A stretch of DNA of 54,205 bases from Candidatus Epulonipiscium sp. (GTDB taxonomy: Bacteria; Bacillota; Clostridia; Lachnospirales; Defluviitaleaceae), in NCBI GenBank assembly GCA_012519205.1, contig JAAYQR010000003.1, positions 1 to 54,205 of the forward strand, in the 5' to 3' direction. The notes under the pieces are model-generated. The model did no database searches, was not told where the DNA came from, and worked only from the letters and a program-made list of their open reading frames with translations. A program made the translations under genes and the position numbers. Positions 11,686-21,225 of the stretch are shown here, piece after piece. Positions within the stretch are counted from its first letter, which is position 1; the number at the start of each line of letters is the position of its first letter.

Positions 11686-12636
11686 TTGATAGATTCTTTA
11701 GCTAAGATATTAGGAGTCGTGTTAAATCAAGTTTTCGATGTTATATATGGGTTAAGTCCTGTTGGTTCTTTGGGTATTACCATAATTTTGTTTACTATTT
11801 TTGTAAAGGTTTTAATGCTTCCCCTTATGCTTAACCAGCAAAAATCTATGAAGCGTATGCAAAAGGTTCAACCAGAAATCCAAAAAATTCAAGATAAATA
11901 TAAGAATAAAAAAGATCCTGAATCACAAAAGCAAATGAATCAAGAATTAGGGGAATTTTATCAAAACAACAAGATAAATCCTTTAGGTGGTTGCCTACCT
12001 TTAATCATTCAAATGCCCATTTTTCTTGCATTATTTAGGGTACTTCAACGAGCAGGTACATATATTACAAAACTTCATGATTTATATTACCTAATAGCAA
12101 CTAAAATAACCACTGTACAAGGTTATGAGGTGCTTTTAAAAGAAATAGTAAAAGACAATCCAAGAATTAAATTAAGTGAAGATACATTAAAAACAGTAGA
12201 AGGAATACAATCTATTTTGCCCCAATTAACTACAAATGCATGGCATACGATAACAAGTAAATTTCCAGGAATTCCAGCCGATACCATTGTTAATAAGGAA
12301 AACATAGAGTATTTCTTAGGCATTAGTTTGGTTGATAGCCCCAGTGATTTGATGGGACAAGGAGTTATAGTTGCTGTGGTTTTATTTGTTTTTATATCGG
12401 GCTTTACAACATTCCTTTCATCTAAAGTAATGACTATGGGAAATAAGCAACAGCAAAATGATCAGGCACTTCAGACTCAGAAAACCATGAATATGATTTT
12501 TCCACTTTTGACAGCATGGATGACTTATTCTTTACCAGCAGGGTTAGGAATATACTGGATAACAAGCAACATATTCCAAATTGTTCAGCAAATAGGCATT
12601 AATAAATATATGGAAAAAGTGGGGGAAGGTGAATAA
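11686..12636 (+). CDS. yidC: Membrane protein insertase YidC/OxaA
   Basis: 316-residue inner-membrane insertase. It has an N-terminal membrane segment, the charged cytoplasmic loop rich in K/Q (~50-95), and the conserved NPLGGCLPLIIQMPIFLAL segment and following helices. TTG start behind aaggagg. No lipoprotein cysteine is seen at the N-terminus, unlike Bacillus SpoIIIJ. A ~100-residue loop (~residues 115-210) between helices is longer than in Bacillus. It ends 3 bp before jag, so the two are tightly coupled. Confidence 0.95.
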   Translation: MIDSLAKILGVVLNQVFDVIYGLSPVGSLGITIILFTIFVKVLMLPLMLNQQKSMKRMQKVQPEIQKIQDKYKNKKDPESQKQMNQELGEFYQNNKINPLGGCLPLIIQMPIFLALFRVLQRAGTYITKLHDLYYLIATKITTVQGYEVLLKEIVKDNPRIKLSEDTLKTVEGIQSILPQLTTNAWHTITSKFPGIPADTIVNKENIEYFLGISLVDSPSDLMGQGVIVAVVLFVFISGFTTFLSSKVMTMGNKQQQNDQALQTQKTMNMIFPLLTAWMTYSLPAGLGIYWITSNIFQIVQQIGINKYMEKVGEGE

Positions 12637-12639
12637 GAT

Positions 12640-13281
12640 ATGGATTTTATTGAAAAGATAGGTAGGACGGTAGAAGAAGCAATAACTGAGGGCTTAATTG
12701 AATTAGGTGTGACGAGAGATAACGCAGAGATTGAGATACTGGATAAAGGGTCTAAAGGATTCTTAGGATTAGTAGGTTTTAAGATGGCAAAGGTTCGCTT
12801 AAGGAAAAAATCAGATTCTATGGATAAGGCAATTGATTTCTTAAAAGGTATTTTCGAAAAGATGGATCTTGAAGCAGAAATAAATGTAAAAGAAAGAGAT
12901 AAGGATAATTATCTGATGGATTTAAAGGGAGAAAATATGGGAATCTTAATAGGAAAAAGAGGTCAAACCCTAGATTCTCTTCAATATTTAGTAAATCTTG
13001 TTATAAACAAAGAAAAAACTAAATTCGTAAGAATTACCCTTGATACAGAAAATTATAGGGAAAGAAGGAAAGAAACCCTAGAAAACCTAGCAAAGAATCT
13101 AGCAAAGAAAGTAAATACAACTAAACGAAATGTTGTCTTAGAACCAATGAACCCTTATGAAAGAAGAATAATTCATTCTACATTACAAAATGATAAATCT
13201 GTTAAGACCCACAGTGAAGGTGATGAACCATATAGAAAAGTAGTAATTACCCCAGTTAATAACGGAAAAAACCCAGTCTAA
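12640..13281 (+). CDS. jag: RNA-binding protein Jag/KhpB
   Basis: 213 residues: Jag-N domain (1-55, with the KGSKGFLGLVG motif), KH domain with a GILIGKRGQTL loop (~103-113), and R3H domain (EPMNPYERRIIHSTL, ~168-182). KhpB-type proteins bind RNA and affect cell division and elongation in Gram-positives. Coupled to yidC. Its TAA stop lies in the loop of the terminator hairpin that ends the cluster. Confidence 0.94.
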   Translation: MDFIEKIGRTVEEAITEGLIELGVTRDNAEIEILDKGSKGFLGLVGFKMAKVRLRKKSDSMDKAIDFLKGIFEKMDLEAEINVKERDKDNYLMDLKGENMGILIGKRGQTLDSLQYLVNLVINKEKTKFVRITLDTENYRERRKETLENLAKNLAKKVNTTKRNVVLEPMNPYERRIIHSTLQNDKSVKTHSEGDEPYRKVVITPVNNGKNPV

Positions 13282-13293
13282 ACTGGGTTTTTT
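13269..13293 (+). terminator. Terminator overlapping the jag stop codon
   Basis: AAACCCAGT (13269-13277) / ACTGGGTTT (13282-13290) with loop CTAA and a T-run. The loop contains the jag TAA, so the last four codons of jag build the 5' arm. Confidence 0.9.
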
Positions 13294-13319
13294 AAAATTA
13301 AAATATAATGGAGGAAAAT

Positions 13320-14696
13320 ATGATAGAAGATACAATTGCTGCTATTTCAACTCCACTGGGAACCGGTGGAATTGGAATCATTAGAATAAGTGGTAAAGAT
13401 GCTTTTGCTATTACAAATAATATATTTAAAGGAAAAAAGTTTAAAGATTTGTCCCAAGCTAGGACTCATACTATTCATTATGGGCATATTTTTGATAAAG
13501 ATAAAGTAATAGATGAAGTACTAATTATGGTTATGAAGTCTCCTAATACTTATACAAGGGAGGATATAATAGAAATAAATTGCCATGGTGGATTAGTTTC
13601 TATTAGGAAGGTTTTGGATGTAGTTTTAAAGATGGGAGCAAGGTTGGCGGAACCTGGGGAATTTACGAAAAGAGCTTTTTTAAATGGGAGAATTGATCTT
13701 TCACAGGCGGAAGCAGTTATTGATGTGATTACTGCAAAAACAGAGACATCTTTAAATACTGCTATGAATCAGTTAGAGGGAAACCTATCTATAAGGATAA
13801 ATGAACTAAGAAATGAGTTATTAGAACTAATGGCACATATAGAGGCTTCTATTGATTATCCTGAATATGATATAGAAGAATTAGGACAAAAAAGGCTGAA
13901 GGAAAGTATCGAAGATATAAGGATAAAGATAAATCACTTATTAAAAACTGCAGATTCAGGAAAAATTTTGAGAGAAGGGGTTAAAACAGTAATAGTTGGA
14001 AAGCCTAATGTTGGAAAGTCCTCCCTCCTAAATGCTCTTTTAAGAGAACAAAGGGCAATTGTCACAGATATTCCAGGAACAACTAGGGATGTCCTTGAAG
14101 AATATATCAATATTTCAGGTATTCCCTTTAAAATTATAGATACGGCGGGGATTAGAGAAACAGAGGATTTAGTAGAAAAAATAGGAGTAAATCGCTCTAA
14201 GGATTTACTAGATAGGGCAGATTTGGTTATATTAATACTAGATTTATCAATTAATCTAGAAGATGAAGATAGAGCTATAATGGATTTGGTGAAAAATAAA
14301 AAAGTATTAATAGTACTTAATAAGACAGATTTACCCCCTATTATAGACAAAAAGGAAATTTATAATAGATTTTCAGCCAATAAAGTAATTGAAATGTCTA
14401 CAAAGGATAGAAATGATATAGAAAAACTAGAAAAAGCCCTAAAAGAAATGTTTTATACAGGGCAAATTAGTATGGATGATTCTGTTATAATAACTAATGT
14501 AAGGCATAAAAATTCCCTAGAAAAGGCGGATATAAGCCTAAAAAGTGTATTGGAAAGCATAGATATGGGTATGCCTGAAGATTGTTTATCTATAGATTTA
14601 ACCAATGCCTATAAGGATTTAGGGGAAATAACAGGTCAATCCGTACAGGAAGATTTAATTAAAAAGATATTCAGTCAATTTTGCTTAGGAAAATAA
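13320..14696 (+). CDS. mnmE: tRNA modification GTPase MnmE
   Basis: With MnmG it makes 5-(carboxymethylaminomethyl)uridine at tRNA wobble position 34. 458 residues: N-terminal THF-binding domain, helical domain, G domain with GKPNVGKS (227-234), PGTTRD (252-257), DTAG (274-277) and NKTD (334-337), and the C-terminal CLGK (455-458) cysteine motif. An in-frame ATG at 13308 overlaps the ggagg that serves as Shine-Dalgarno for 13320, so 13320 is chosen. mnmG starts 18 bp after the stop. Confidence 0.97.
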   Translation: MIEDTIAAISTPLGTGGIGIIRISGKDAFAITNNIFKGKKFKDLSQARTHTIHYGHIFDKDKVIDEVLIMVMKSPNTYTREDIIEINCHGGLVSIRKVLDVVLKMGARLAEPGEFTKRAFLNGRIDLSQAEAVIDVITAKTETSLNTAMNQLEGNLSIRINELRNELLELMAHIEASIDYPEYDIEELGQKRLKESIEDIRIKINHLLKTADSGKILREGVKTVIVGKPNVGKSSLLNALLREQRAIVTDIPGTTRDVLEEYINISGIPFKIIDTAGIRETEDLVEKIGVNRSKDLLDRADLVILILDLSINLEDEDRAIMDLVKNKKVLIVLNKTDLPPIIDKKEIYNRFSANKVIEMSTKDRNDIEKLEKALKEMFYTGQISMDDSVIITNVRHKNSLEKADISLKSVLESIDMGMPEDCLSIDLTNAYKDLGEITGQSVQEDLIKKIFSQFCLGK

Positions 14697-14714
14697 AAAG
14701 AAATAGGTGATTAT

Positions 14715-16610
14715 ATGAGCTACATTGCTTCAGATATAGATGTTGCAGTAATAGGGGGAGGTCATGCAGGATGTGAAGCTGCCCTATGTACTGCAAGGCT
14801 GGGTCTTAGCACTGTTATGTTTGCAATTAGTCTAGATAGCATTGCTATGATGCCCTGTAACCCCAATATAGGAGGTACCTCCAAGGGGCATCTTGTAAGG
14901 GAAATAGATGCCTTAGGGGGGGAGATGGGGAAAAATATAGATAAAACCTTTATTCAATCTAGAATGCTTAATACAGGAAAAGGTCCTGCAGTCCATTCCC
15001 TTAGGGCGCAGGCAGATAAACAGCGTTATTCAAATGAGATGAAGAAAGTCCTAGAAAAAACCCAAAATCTTTCAATAAAACAAGCTGAAATTGTAAAAAT
15101 CCATGTGGAAAATAAAAAAGTTAGGGCGGTAGAAACTTCTAATGGGGCAATCTATAACTGTAAGGCTATTATTATAGCAACAGGAACATACCTTAGGGCC
15201 TGTTGTTATGTGGGGGAAGTTGCTGAACACACAGGACCTAATGGATTAAAGGCAGCAGACAAGCTAACAGATAACCTAAAAGAATTGGGGGTTGAACTAT
15301 TAAGATTTAAAACAGGAACCCCTTCAAGGATTGACAAAAGAAGCATTGATTTTTCAAAAATGGAAGAGCAGCCGGGGGATAGAAAAATCATACCTTTTTC
15401 ATTTACAACAAATCCCGAGAGTATAGAAAGAGAACAGATATCTTGTTGGCTTACTTATACTAATAATAATACCCATGAAGTTATAAGGAATAACCTTCAT
15501 AGATCCCCTTTATATGGAGGAGAGATTAAAGGAATAGGACCTAGATATTGTCCTTCCATAGAAGATAAAGTAGTTCGGTTTGCAGATAAGGAAAGACATC
15601 AGGTTTTCCTAGAACCTGAGGGGGAAGAAACCACAGAAATGTATGTTCAAGGAATGTCTTCCTCCCTCCCAGAGGATGTACAGGTTTCTATGTTAAGGAC
15701 CCTTCCCGGTTTGGAAAATTGTGAAATAATGAGAATTGGTTATGCTATAGAATACGATTGTATAAACCCAACCCAGTTAAAACATACCTTAGAATTTAAA
15801 GAAATAGAAGGTTTATTTAGTGCCGGGCAATTTAATGGGAGTTCAGGTTATGAAGAAGCCGCGGCCCAAGGCCTTATAGCAGGTATTAATGCAGTATCTA
15901 ATATACTAAAAAGAGAGGTTTTTACAGTAGATAGATCGGAAGGATATATAGGTGTCCTTATTGATGACTTGGTTACTAAGGGAGTAAAAGAGCCATATAG
16001 AATGATGACTTCTAGAGCAGAATACAGATTGCTTTTAAGACAAGATAATGCAGATATTCGTTTAATGGAAAGAGGATATAGAGTAGGGCTTATTTCCAAA
16101 GACAGATATGAAAGGCTTTTAGAAAAAAAGCAATTGATTGAAGAAGAAATAAAAAGGATGAAGGAAACAATAGTGGGAGTTACACCACAGGTTCAAGAAT
16201 TACTTAAGGTTAATAATAGTACCCCATTAAGATCGGGAATGCCACTTGCAGAACTTATTAAAAGACCTGAACTTGATTATTATAAGATTAGGGCAATCGA
16301 TAAAAGGCCTATAGAACTTCCGGAAGATGTTAAAGAACAAGTTAATATTCAGCTAAAATATGAAGGTTACATTAAACGCCAAATGATTCAGGTAGAACAA
16401 TTTAAAAAACTTGAAAGAAAACTTCTAAAAAAAGATATAAATTATAAAAATATTAAGGGGCTTAGAATCGAGGCGGCACAAAAACTAGATGAAATAAAGC
16501 CCGTATCCATTGGACAGGCTTCTAGGGTATCAGGAGTTTCACCAGCGGATGTATCTGTTTTATTAGTATATCTTGAACAACAAAAAAGAAATAAAAATCA
16601 TAAAAATTAG
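14715..16610 (+). CDS. mnmG: tRNA uridine modification enzyme MnmG (GidA)
   Basis: 631-residue FAD-dependent partner of MnmE. The Rossmann motif [11 protein letters not shown] is at residues 12-22. The conserved [22 protein letters not shown] and [14 protein letters not shown] segments are all present, and the C-terminal helical domain ends in [18 protein letters not shown]. Start ATG with a weak ggtga Shine-Dalgarno. Part of the mnmE-mnmG-rsmG run. Confidence 0.97.
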   Translation: MSYIASDIDVAVIGGGHAGCEAALCTARLGLSTVMFAISLDSIAMMPCNPNIGGTSKGHLVREIDALGGEMGKNIDKTFIQSRMLNTGKGPAVHSLRAQADKQRYSNEMKKVLEKTQNLSIKQAEIVKIHVENKKVRAVETSNGAIYNCKAIIIATGTYLRACCYVGEVAEHTGPNGLKAADKLTDNLKELGVELLRFKTGTPSRIDKRSIDFSKMEEQPGDRKIIPFSFTTNPESIEREQISCWLTYTNNNTHEVIRNNLHRSPLYGGEIKGIGPRYCPSIEDKVVRFADKERHQVFLEPEGEETTEMYVQGMSSSLPEDVQVSMLRTLPGLENCEIMRIGYAIEYDCINPTQLKHTLEFKEIEGLFSAGQFNGSSGYEEAAAQGLIAGINAVSNILKREVFTVDRSEGYIGVLIDDLVTKGVKEPYRMMTSRAEYRLLLRQDNADIRLMERGYRVGLISKDRYERLLEKKQLIEEEIKRMKETIVGVTPQVQELLKVNNSTPLRSGMPLAELIKRPELDYYKIRAIDKRPIELPEDVKEQVNIQLKYEGYIKRQMIQVEQFKKLERKLLKKDINYKNIKGLRIEAAQKLDEIKPVSIGQASRVSGVSPADVSVLLVYLEQQKRNKNHKN

Positions 16611-16620
16611 GAGTAGTAAC

Positions 16621-17340
16621 ATGGAATTAGTAGAGTACTTAGAAAAAGGAAGCAAATCTTTTGGAAATAGTTTAAATAATAATCAAATTAAACAGTTTCT
16701 AGATTACAAAGGGTTACTTTTGGAATGGAATGAAAAAATGAATTTAACTGCCATTACAGAAGAAAAAGAAATAATCATAAAGCATTTTTTGGATTCGATT
16801 TCCGTAGGAGGTCTCTTTGACTTTTCATCTAAAGTTAAAGTAATAGACATAGGAACAGGGGCTGGGTTTCCTGGCATTCCCCTAAAAATTACATATCCAA
16901 ATATTGATATTACATTACTGGACTCCTTAAATAAAAGAATAGAGTTCTTAAAAGAAGTTGTATCTAGACTTTCCCTTATGGATGTTAATGCTATCCATGG
17001 AAGGGCAGAGGAATTGGGGCAAGATAAAGACCATAGGCATAGCTATGATATTTGTGTGTCTAGGGCAGTTGCTCATCTATCAGTATTAGCAGAATATACC
17101 CTTCCTTTTATTAAGATAGGGGGAATGTTCATTTCAATGAAAAGTACCAATATAGACGAAGAGTTAAGGGATTCCAAAAAGGCAATACAAGTATTGGGAG
17201 GAGAATTAATAGATATAAAAGATATTGACATACCCTTTAGTGATATAAGACATAGGGTTCTTTTTATAAGAAAAGAACGACCAACCCCGACAAAATATCC
17301 TAGAAAACCAGGAAAACCAAGTAAAAGCCCTATAAGATAA
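16621..17340 (+). CDS. rsmG: 16S rRNA (guanine527-N7)-methyltransferase RsmG
   Basis: SAM-dependent methyltransferase of 239 residues. The SAM site VIDIGTGAGFPGIPLKI is near residue 80, and the NLT motif (MNLTAI) near residue 40. The basic C-terminus (KYPRKPGKPSKSP) is typical. The frame runs upstream into mnmG, but taggag just before the ATG at 16621 sets the start 10 bp after the mnmG stop. Confidence 0.96.
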   Translation: MELVEYLEKGSKSFGNSLNNNQIKQFLDYKGLLLEWNEKMNLTAITEEKEIIIKHFLDSISVGGLFDFSSKVKVIDIGTGAGFPGIPLKITYPNIDITLLDSLNKRIEFLKEVVSRLSLMDVNAIHGRAEELGQDKDHRHSYDICVSRAVAHLSVLAEYTLPFIKIGGMFISMKSTNIDEELRDSKKAIQVLGGELIDIKDIDIPFSDIRHRVLFIRKERPTPTKYPRKPGKPSKSPIR

Positions 17341-17404
17341 ATGGTTTATTGTAGAAATAAGCATTATTTAGACATAAAAAATTTTTTCGTTTGATAACAT
17401 ACTA

Positions 17405-17413
17405 TGCTATAAT
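17405..17413 (+). promoter_or_regulatory. noc promoter (extended -10)
   Basis: TGcTATAAT (17405-17413), 50 bp before the noc start. No good -35 lies at 17 bp spacing, which fits an extended -10 promoter. It lies in the 123-bp gap after rsmG, so noc has its own transcript. Confidence 0.6.
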
Positions 17414-17463
17414 ACGACTAATAGCTACTTTTCGGATTGAATTATGGGGGGAGTTAATAAATA

Positions 17464-18270
17464 ATGCAAACATATCAGTCGAAAGAATTAAAAATACAAT
17501 GGATTTCTATTGATAAAATACGTCCTAATCCATATCAACCAAGAAAAACCTTTGATAAAACATCCATAGAAGAATTAACAAATTCTATTAAACAATATGG
17601 AGTAATGCAGCCTATTAGTGTTCGTATGATAGGTCATTCAAATTACGAATTGGTTGCAGGAGAAAGAAGACTTAGGGCATGTAAAAATGCAGGGCTTAAG
17701 GAGATTCCCGCAGTACTAATAGATGTAAATGATAAGGACAGTGCCATATTGTCCCTTATAGAAAATCTCCAAAGAGAAAATCTTAATTTTTTAGAAGAGT
17801 CGGAAGCCTACCATAATCTAATGCAAGATCACGGGTTTACCCAGGAGGAATTAGCAAGAAGCCTAGGAAAAAGCCAATCGACGATAGCAAATAAGCTTAG
17901 ACTATTAAGATTATCCCCTGCAATTAAAAAGGATATACTAGAAAATAATCTTTCAGAGAGGCATGCAAGGGCTCTTCTTAAACTTCCGGAAGAAGATATG
18001 CAGATAGAGGCATTACAAAAGGTTATCATCCAAGGTTTAAATGTTAAAAAAACAGAAGAACTAATAAATCAAATGATTGAAAGAATTATCCATCAGTCAG
18101 AAGAAAAAAAAGAACAAAAAATGAAAAGGGTTTTAAGGGATATACGACTATTTACAAATACAATTCAACAAGCGGTGGATTTAATTCAGCAATCAGGGCT
18201 AGAAGCTAAGTATACAATGGAAGAAATAAATGATTTTTATGAAATAAAAATCAAAATACCTATGAATTAA
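17464..18270 (+). CDS. noc: Nucleoid occlusion protein Noc (ParB paralogue)
   Basis: 268-residue ParB/Noc family protein. CTP-binding motifs are GERRLRA (66-72) and ENLQREN (100-106), followed by the helix-turn-helix FTQEELARSLGKSQSTIANK (125-144). The C-terminal RDIRLFTNTIQQAVDLI matches Noc, not ParB, and rsmG-noc is the Bacillus gene order. Noc binds chromosome sites and blocks division over the nucleoid. Bacillus Noc begins with an amphipathic membrane-binding helix, and this protein lacks it. An in-frame TAA two codons upstream (17458-17460) excludes a longer start. ParB function instead of Noc is possible but less likely, as a second parB is present. Confidence 0.85.
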   Translation: MQTYQSKELKIQWISIDKIRPNPYQPRKTFDKTSIEELTNSIKQYGVMQPISVRMIGHSNYELVAGERRLRACKNAGLKEIPAVLIDVNDKDSAILSLIENLQRENLNFLEESEAYHNLMQDHGFTQEELARSLGKSQSTIANKLRLLRLSPAIKKDILENNLSERHARALLKLPEEDMQIEALQKVIIQGLNVKKTEELINQMIERIIHQSEEKKEQKMKRVLRDIRLFTNTIQQAVDLIQQSGLEAKYTMEEINDFYEIKIKIPMN

Positions 18271-18296
18271 GGTGGTACCTAAGGTACCACCTTTTT
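18271..18296 (+). terminator. Terminator after noc
   Basis: GGTGGTACC (18271-18279) / GGTACCACC (18283-18291), loop TAA, then TTTTT. It directly follows the noc stop and separates it from the convergent hydrolase gene, whose stop is at 18295. Confidence 0.95.
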
Positions 18297-19239
18297 AATT
18301 TTCTAAAAAGCTTATACAGGTTTCATTAAAATGGAGGGTTTCTTCTTCGTGGGGCATGGATTTTGATTTATTGAATATATAAGAAGAAATAGACGGTTTA
18401 ATAAGCAACCATTCATCCAATAAGGATGGGGGGACCAATTCATTTTCCTTTCCCCATATAATTAAAATATCAGAAGTTAATTGATTAAGGGCATTTTTAA
18501 CATTTACATTCATATATCCCCCCATGAAGGAAGCTATAGGGTATCTTGAAGAGGGACCGTTTAAATGTGCCGCACCACTATAGTTATTTAAGAGGGAAGA
18601 AGATATAAGGGTAAAAGATTTATAGAGATATCTCTTCATAAAATAAAATATATATGGCTTAGATGAAATTATTTGATAAAAACTTGTCCCTATAATAGGC
18701 ATTTCTATCATAATTTTTATTAATTTTGTTTTTAAAGTAGGATAGGATTCTTGTTTTTTTATTCCTGTAGGAGAAATTAAAACTAGTTTCCTAAATAAAG
18801 AAGGAGAATATGAAGCTGCCATGGTAGCAAAAGATGCTCCTTGCGAATTAGCAATTACGGAGGCTGGTTCTTTAATAACATCTCTAATAAAATCATGTAT
18901 AAGTTGAACGTATAAGAAAGCAGTATAAGTAATCTTAGGTTTTGAAGACTGTCCAAATCCTAATAAATCTATGGTATATACTCTAAAATATTTAGAAAAG
19001 TAGGGTACGTTTTTTCTCCATTCATAGGAAGAGGCACCGACCCCTATACCATGAATAAGCAAAAGGGGGGGACCATACCCTTGAACTCTATAATGAATTT
19101 TTCCAAATTTCCAAGAATAAAAATTATGTTCTTTTTTGATTTTTTGATATTTAAAAGATGAAATTAAAAATATAACACGGTTAAATAAACCTATGAAAAA
19201 CATAATAAAAACAAGGTTTACTAGCTTCTTTTTTTTCAT
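18295..19239 (-). CDS. Alpha/beta hydrolase, membrane-anchored
   Basis: 314 residues: an N-terminal hydrophobic helix (~7-28), then an alpha/beta-hydrolase fold. Oxyanion motif HGIG (63-66), nucleophile Ser132 in ANSQGASFA, likely acid in WGKENELVPP (Glu rather than the usual Asp) and His in SMPHEEE near the C-terminus. Substrate cannot be told. It is the last gene of a lagging-strand cassette (18.3-21.1 kb) interrupting the noc-to-par region. ATG behind agaggaagg. Confidence 0.8.
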   Translation of the reverse strand: MKKKKLVNLVFIMFFIGLFNRVIFLISSFKYQKIKKEHNFYSWKFGKIHYRVQGYGPPLLLIHGIGVGASSYEWRKNVPYFSKYFRVYTIDLLGFGQSSKPKITYTAFLYVQLIHDFIRDVIKEPASVIANSQGASFATMAASYSPSLFRKLVLISPTGIKKQESYPTLKTKLIKIMIEMPIIGTSFYQIISSKPYIFYFMKRYLYKSFTLISSSLLNNYSGAAHLNGPSSRYPIASFMGGYMNVNVKNALNQLTSDILIIWGKENELVPPSLLDEWLLIKPSISSYIFNKSKSMPHEEETLHFNETCISFLEN

Positions 19240-19283
19240 AAAACCCTTCCTCTCATTAATTTACTTACATTATCTCCTATTCA

Positions 19284-20885
19284 TTATGAAAAGAAAAGGG
19301 GAACTTTATTTTTTATATAAAAAGGAATTAAGAAATATATAAGCATCACAATAGTAGACAATACACCAGAATCATTTAGAAATATTATTATCAGTGACAT
19401 AATTAAAAAGATGTCTCGCCATCTTTTATCGTATAGACTTATATTTTTAGGCTTTAATAGTAAAATCCACTGTAAAAACAATAAAATATTTAATGGGGGT
19501 GTAATCAAAAATAAAATTATTTGCCTTATTTTAATGTATAAAATTCCTATAGCAAAATCAAACTCCATATTCTTAATCGATTGTATCCACACACCCCAAT
19601 GGGTAGAGGAGGTTTGAGTCAAATCCCAAGTGATAAAAACTTTTTGTAAAAGTATAAAGGCCAAGGTGTATCCTCCTATAGCAATATATTTTATAAGGAA
19701 ATCTTCCCCGAGAATAAGGGTACATAAAATAGCAGAACAAAAAAGGCATAGCATCCCCCCTACATTAGCACCATATAAAGGGGAAAAAAACAGTATACAA
19801 ATAAAAAGTGATACAATAAGTAAGGAGAATGAATATTTGATTTTATTTGAGTTTATAGTATATGATATACTTAATAAAGATCCAAGAAGTATTCCAATTA
19901 AATCATTATTCCAACCATAAAATCTCGTTCCATAGAATATATTGTTAAATCCTATAGGGCTTTGATATAAAAACTTCTGAGAAAAGGTAAAGTAAGTAAG
20001 AAGGAGTATATTAAAACCCCAAATACAAATAAATATATTCTTATAACTAATCTTAAAACTGTATAAGAGTAATCCAATTACAAAGGACAAAATAATGACC
20101 AATATACTTTTTATAATTCCATTTAAGTTTGAAAAATATGATATTCCAAAAACAAATGAAAAGGCAGGAATGAGAAATAAGATATAAGAAATAAGTATAG
20201 GATGTTTTTTCGAAATAAAGAAAGACAAAAACAAAATAAACATAAAAGCAAGCAAAATAAATCTTCCATATAATAGTGAGATATTTATATCATATAGTTG
20301 TCCCAAATAATAAATAGGATTTATAGATTCTTTTAAATAATAATCTATGGAGATATCATCCCTAGGATTGATAAGTGCAATGAAATCGGAATACTTAATA
20401 AATCCTTCTTTCTTGGTTGTACTGCTATGCATTAATCCCGATAGGTTTGATTCTATAAAAAGGGGATTAATTCTTTTGGATAAAGACGTAATAATAAGTG
20501 CTGTATTAGGAGGTTTAAAATATAATATCTCATGCAAATCAGCTTCCTTAACATCTTTGATTATTATAATTGGATTGTTTGGGGTATATTCCATCTGCAA
20601 ATATTCATTAATATTTATTGATAAAACATTATTAAAGCCTTTATGTAGATCCGAATGAAGACTTTGGAAGTCCTTTTTAGGATAGGCATGCATTAGGGAA
20701 TAAATACCATCAAGATTAAAATTATCAAGGACTATATCGGTACCCGAATATATAGCAATCAATAATTGCTTATTAGAACTTGGATTATTAAGATGTATTA
20801 AGTTGCTAGATTTGGAGCTAGTGTCATAACCTATTAAAAAAACTAGGAATATGGATAAGATAATGATAATTATGTAATTTTTCAA
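19284..20885 (-). CDS. Multi-pass membrane protein, unknown function
   Basis: 533 residues. An N-terminal signal-like helix (residues 3-20) is followed by a ~180-residue extracytoplasmic part that reads like a divergent phosphatase-like or ligand domain (ANPLF-type features are absent, and function is not assigned). About ten membrane helices follow. A motif GTRFYGWNNDLIGILLGS in the membrane part resembles the YGIGNE(Y/F)MG segment of uncharacterised Firmicutes and actinobacterial membrane proteins. TTG start behind aggtg. It lies 45 bp upstream of the hydrolase gene, probably one operon. The two may process or move an envelope compound, which is inference. Confidence 0.6.
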   Translation of the reverse strand: MKNYIIIIILSIFLVFLIGYDTSSKSSNLIHLNNPSSNKQLLIAIYSGTDIVLDNFNLDGIYSLMHAYPKKDFQSLHSDLHKGFNNVLSININEYLQMEYTPNNPIIIIKDVKEADLHEILYFKPPNTALIITSLSKRINPLFIESNLSGLMHSSTTKKEGFIKYSDFIALINPRDDISIDYYLKESINPIYYLGQLYDINISLLYGRFILLAFMFILFLSFFISKKHPILISYILFLIPAFSFVFGISYFSNLNGIIKSILVIILSFVIGLLLYSFKISYKNIFICIWGFNILLLTYFTFSQKFLYQSPIGFNNIFYGTRFYGWNNDLIGILLGSLLSISYTINSNKIKYSFSLLIVSLFICILFFSPLYGANVGGMLCLFCSAILCTLILGEDFLIKYIAIGGYTLAFILLQKVFITWDLTQTSSTHWGVWIQSIKNMEFDFAIGILYIKIRQIILFLITPPLNILLFLQWILLLKPKNISLYDKRWRDIFLIMSLIIIFLNDSGVLSTIVMLIYFLIPFYIKNKVPLFFS

Positions 20886-20914
20886 GATATCACCTGCTTT
20901 GTTGGCATTTTAAA

Positions 20915-21139
20915 TTATAAATAGGGCTTTATATAGTTTATAAATATAAAGCTAAGGATATAAAGAAATGAAATCAATACAAGAAAAAAGCAAAACAAGT
21001 AAGTAATTAAATCCGAGGTATTTTTTTTATAAATATATAAGGTCATAGAAAGTAATATGATACTAGATAAAATTAAGAACATAGGTCTAACAATCCTTTC
21101 TTTAGAAATAGGATGGGGAAAGTTTGAGTTTTTATTCAT
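20915..21139 (-). CDS. Small two-helix membrane protein
   Basis: 74 residues with two predicted membrane helices (~19-37 and ~45-70) joined by a short KKNTSD loop. No recognised family. No clear Shine-Dalgarno is seen before the ATG, so the start is uncertain. First gene of the lagging-strand cassette, divergent from degS. Confidence 0.55.
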   Translation of the reverse strand: MNKNSNFPHPISKERIVRPMFLILSSIILLSMTLYIYKKNTSDLITYLFCFFLVLISFLYILSFIFINYIKPYL

Positions 21140-21225
21140 TTATAAGAAAAGAAAAAATAAGAAGGATATTAGATTAATTTATCGAATAATAATAAAGAGT
21201 GTTTTTATTTAAAAGGAGTCTTGAA

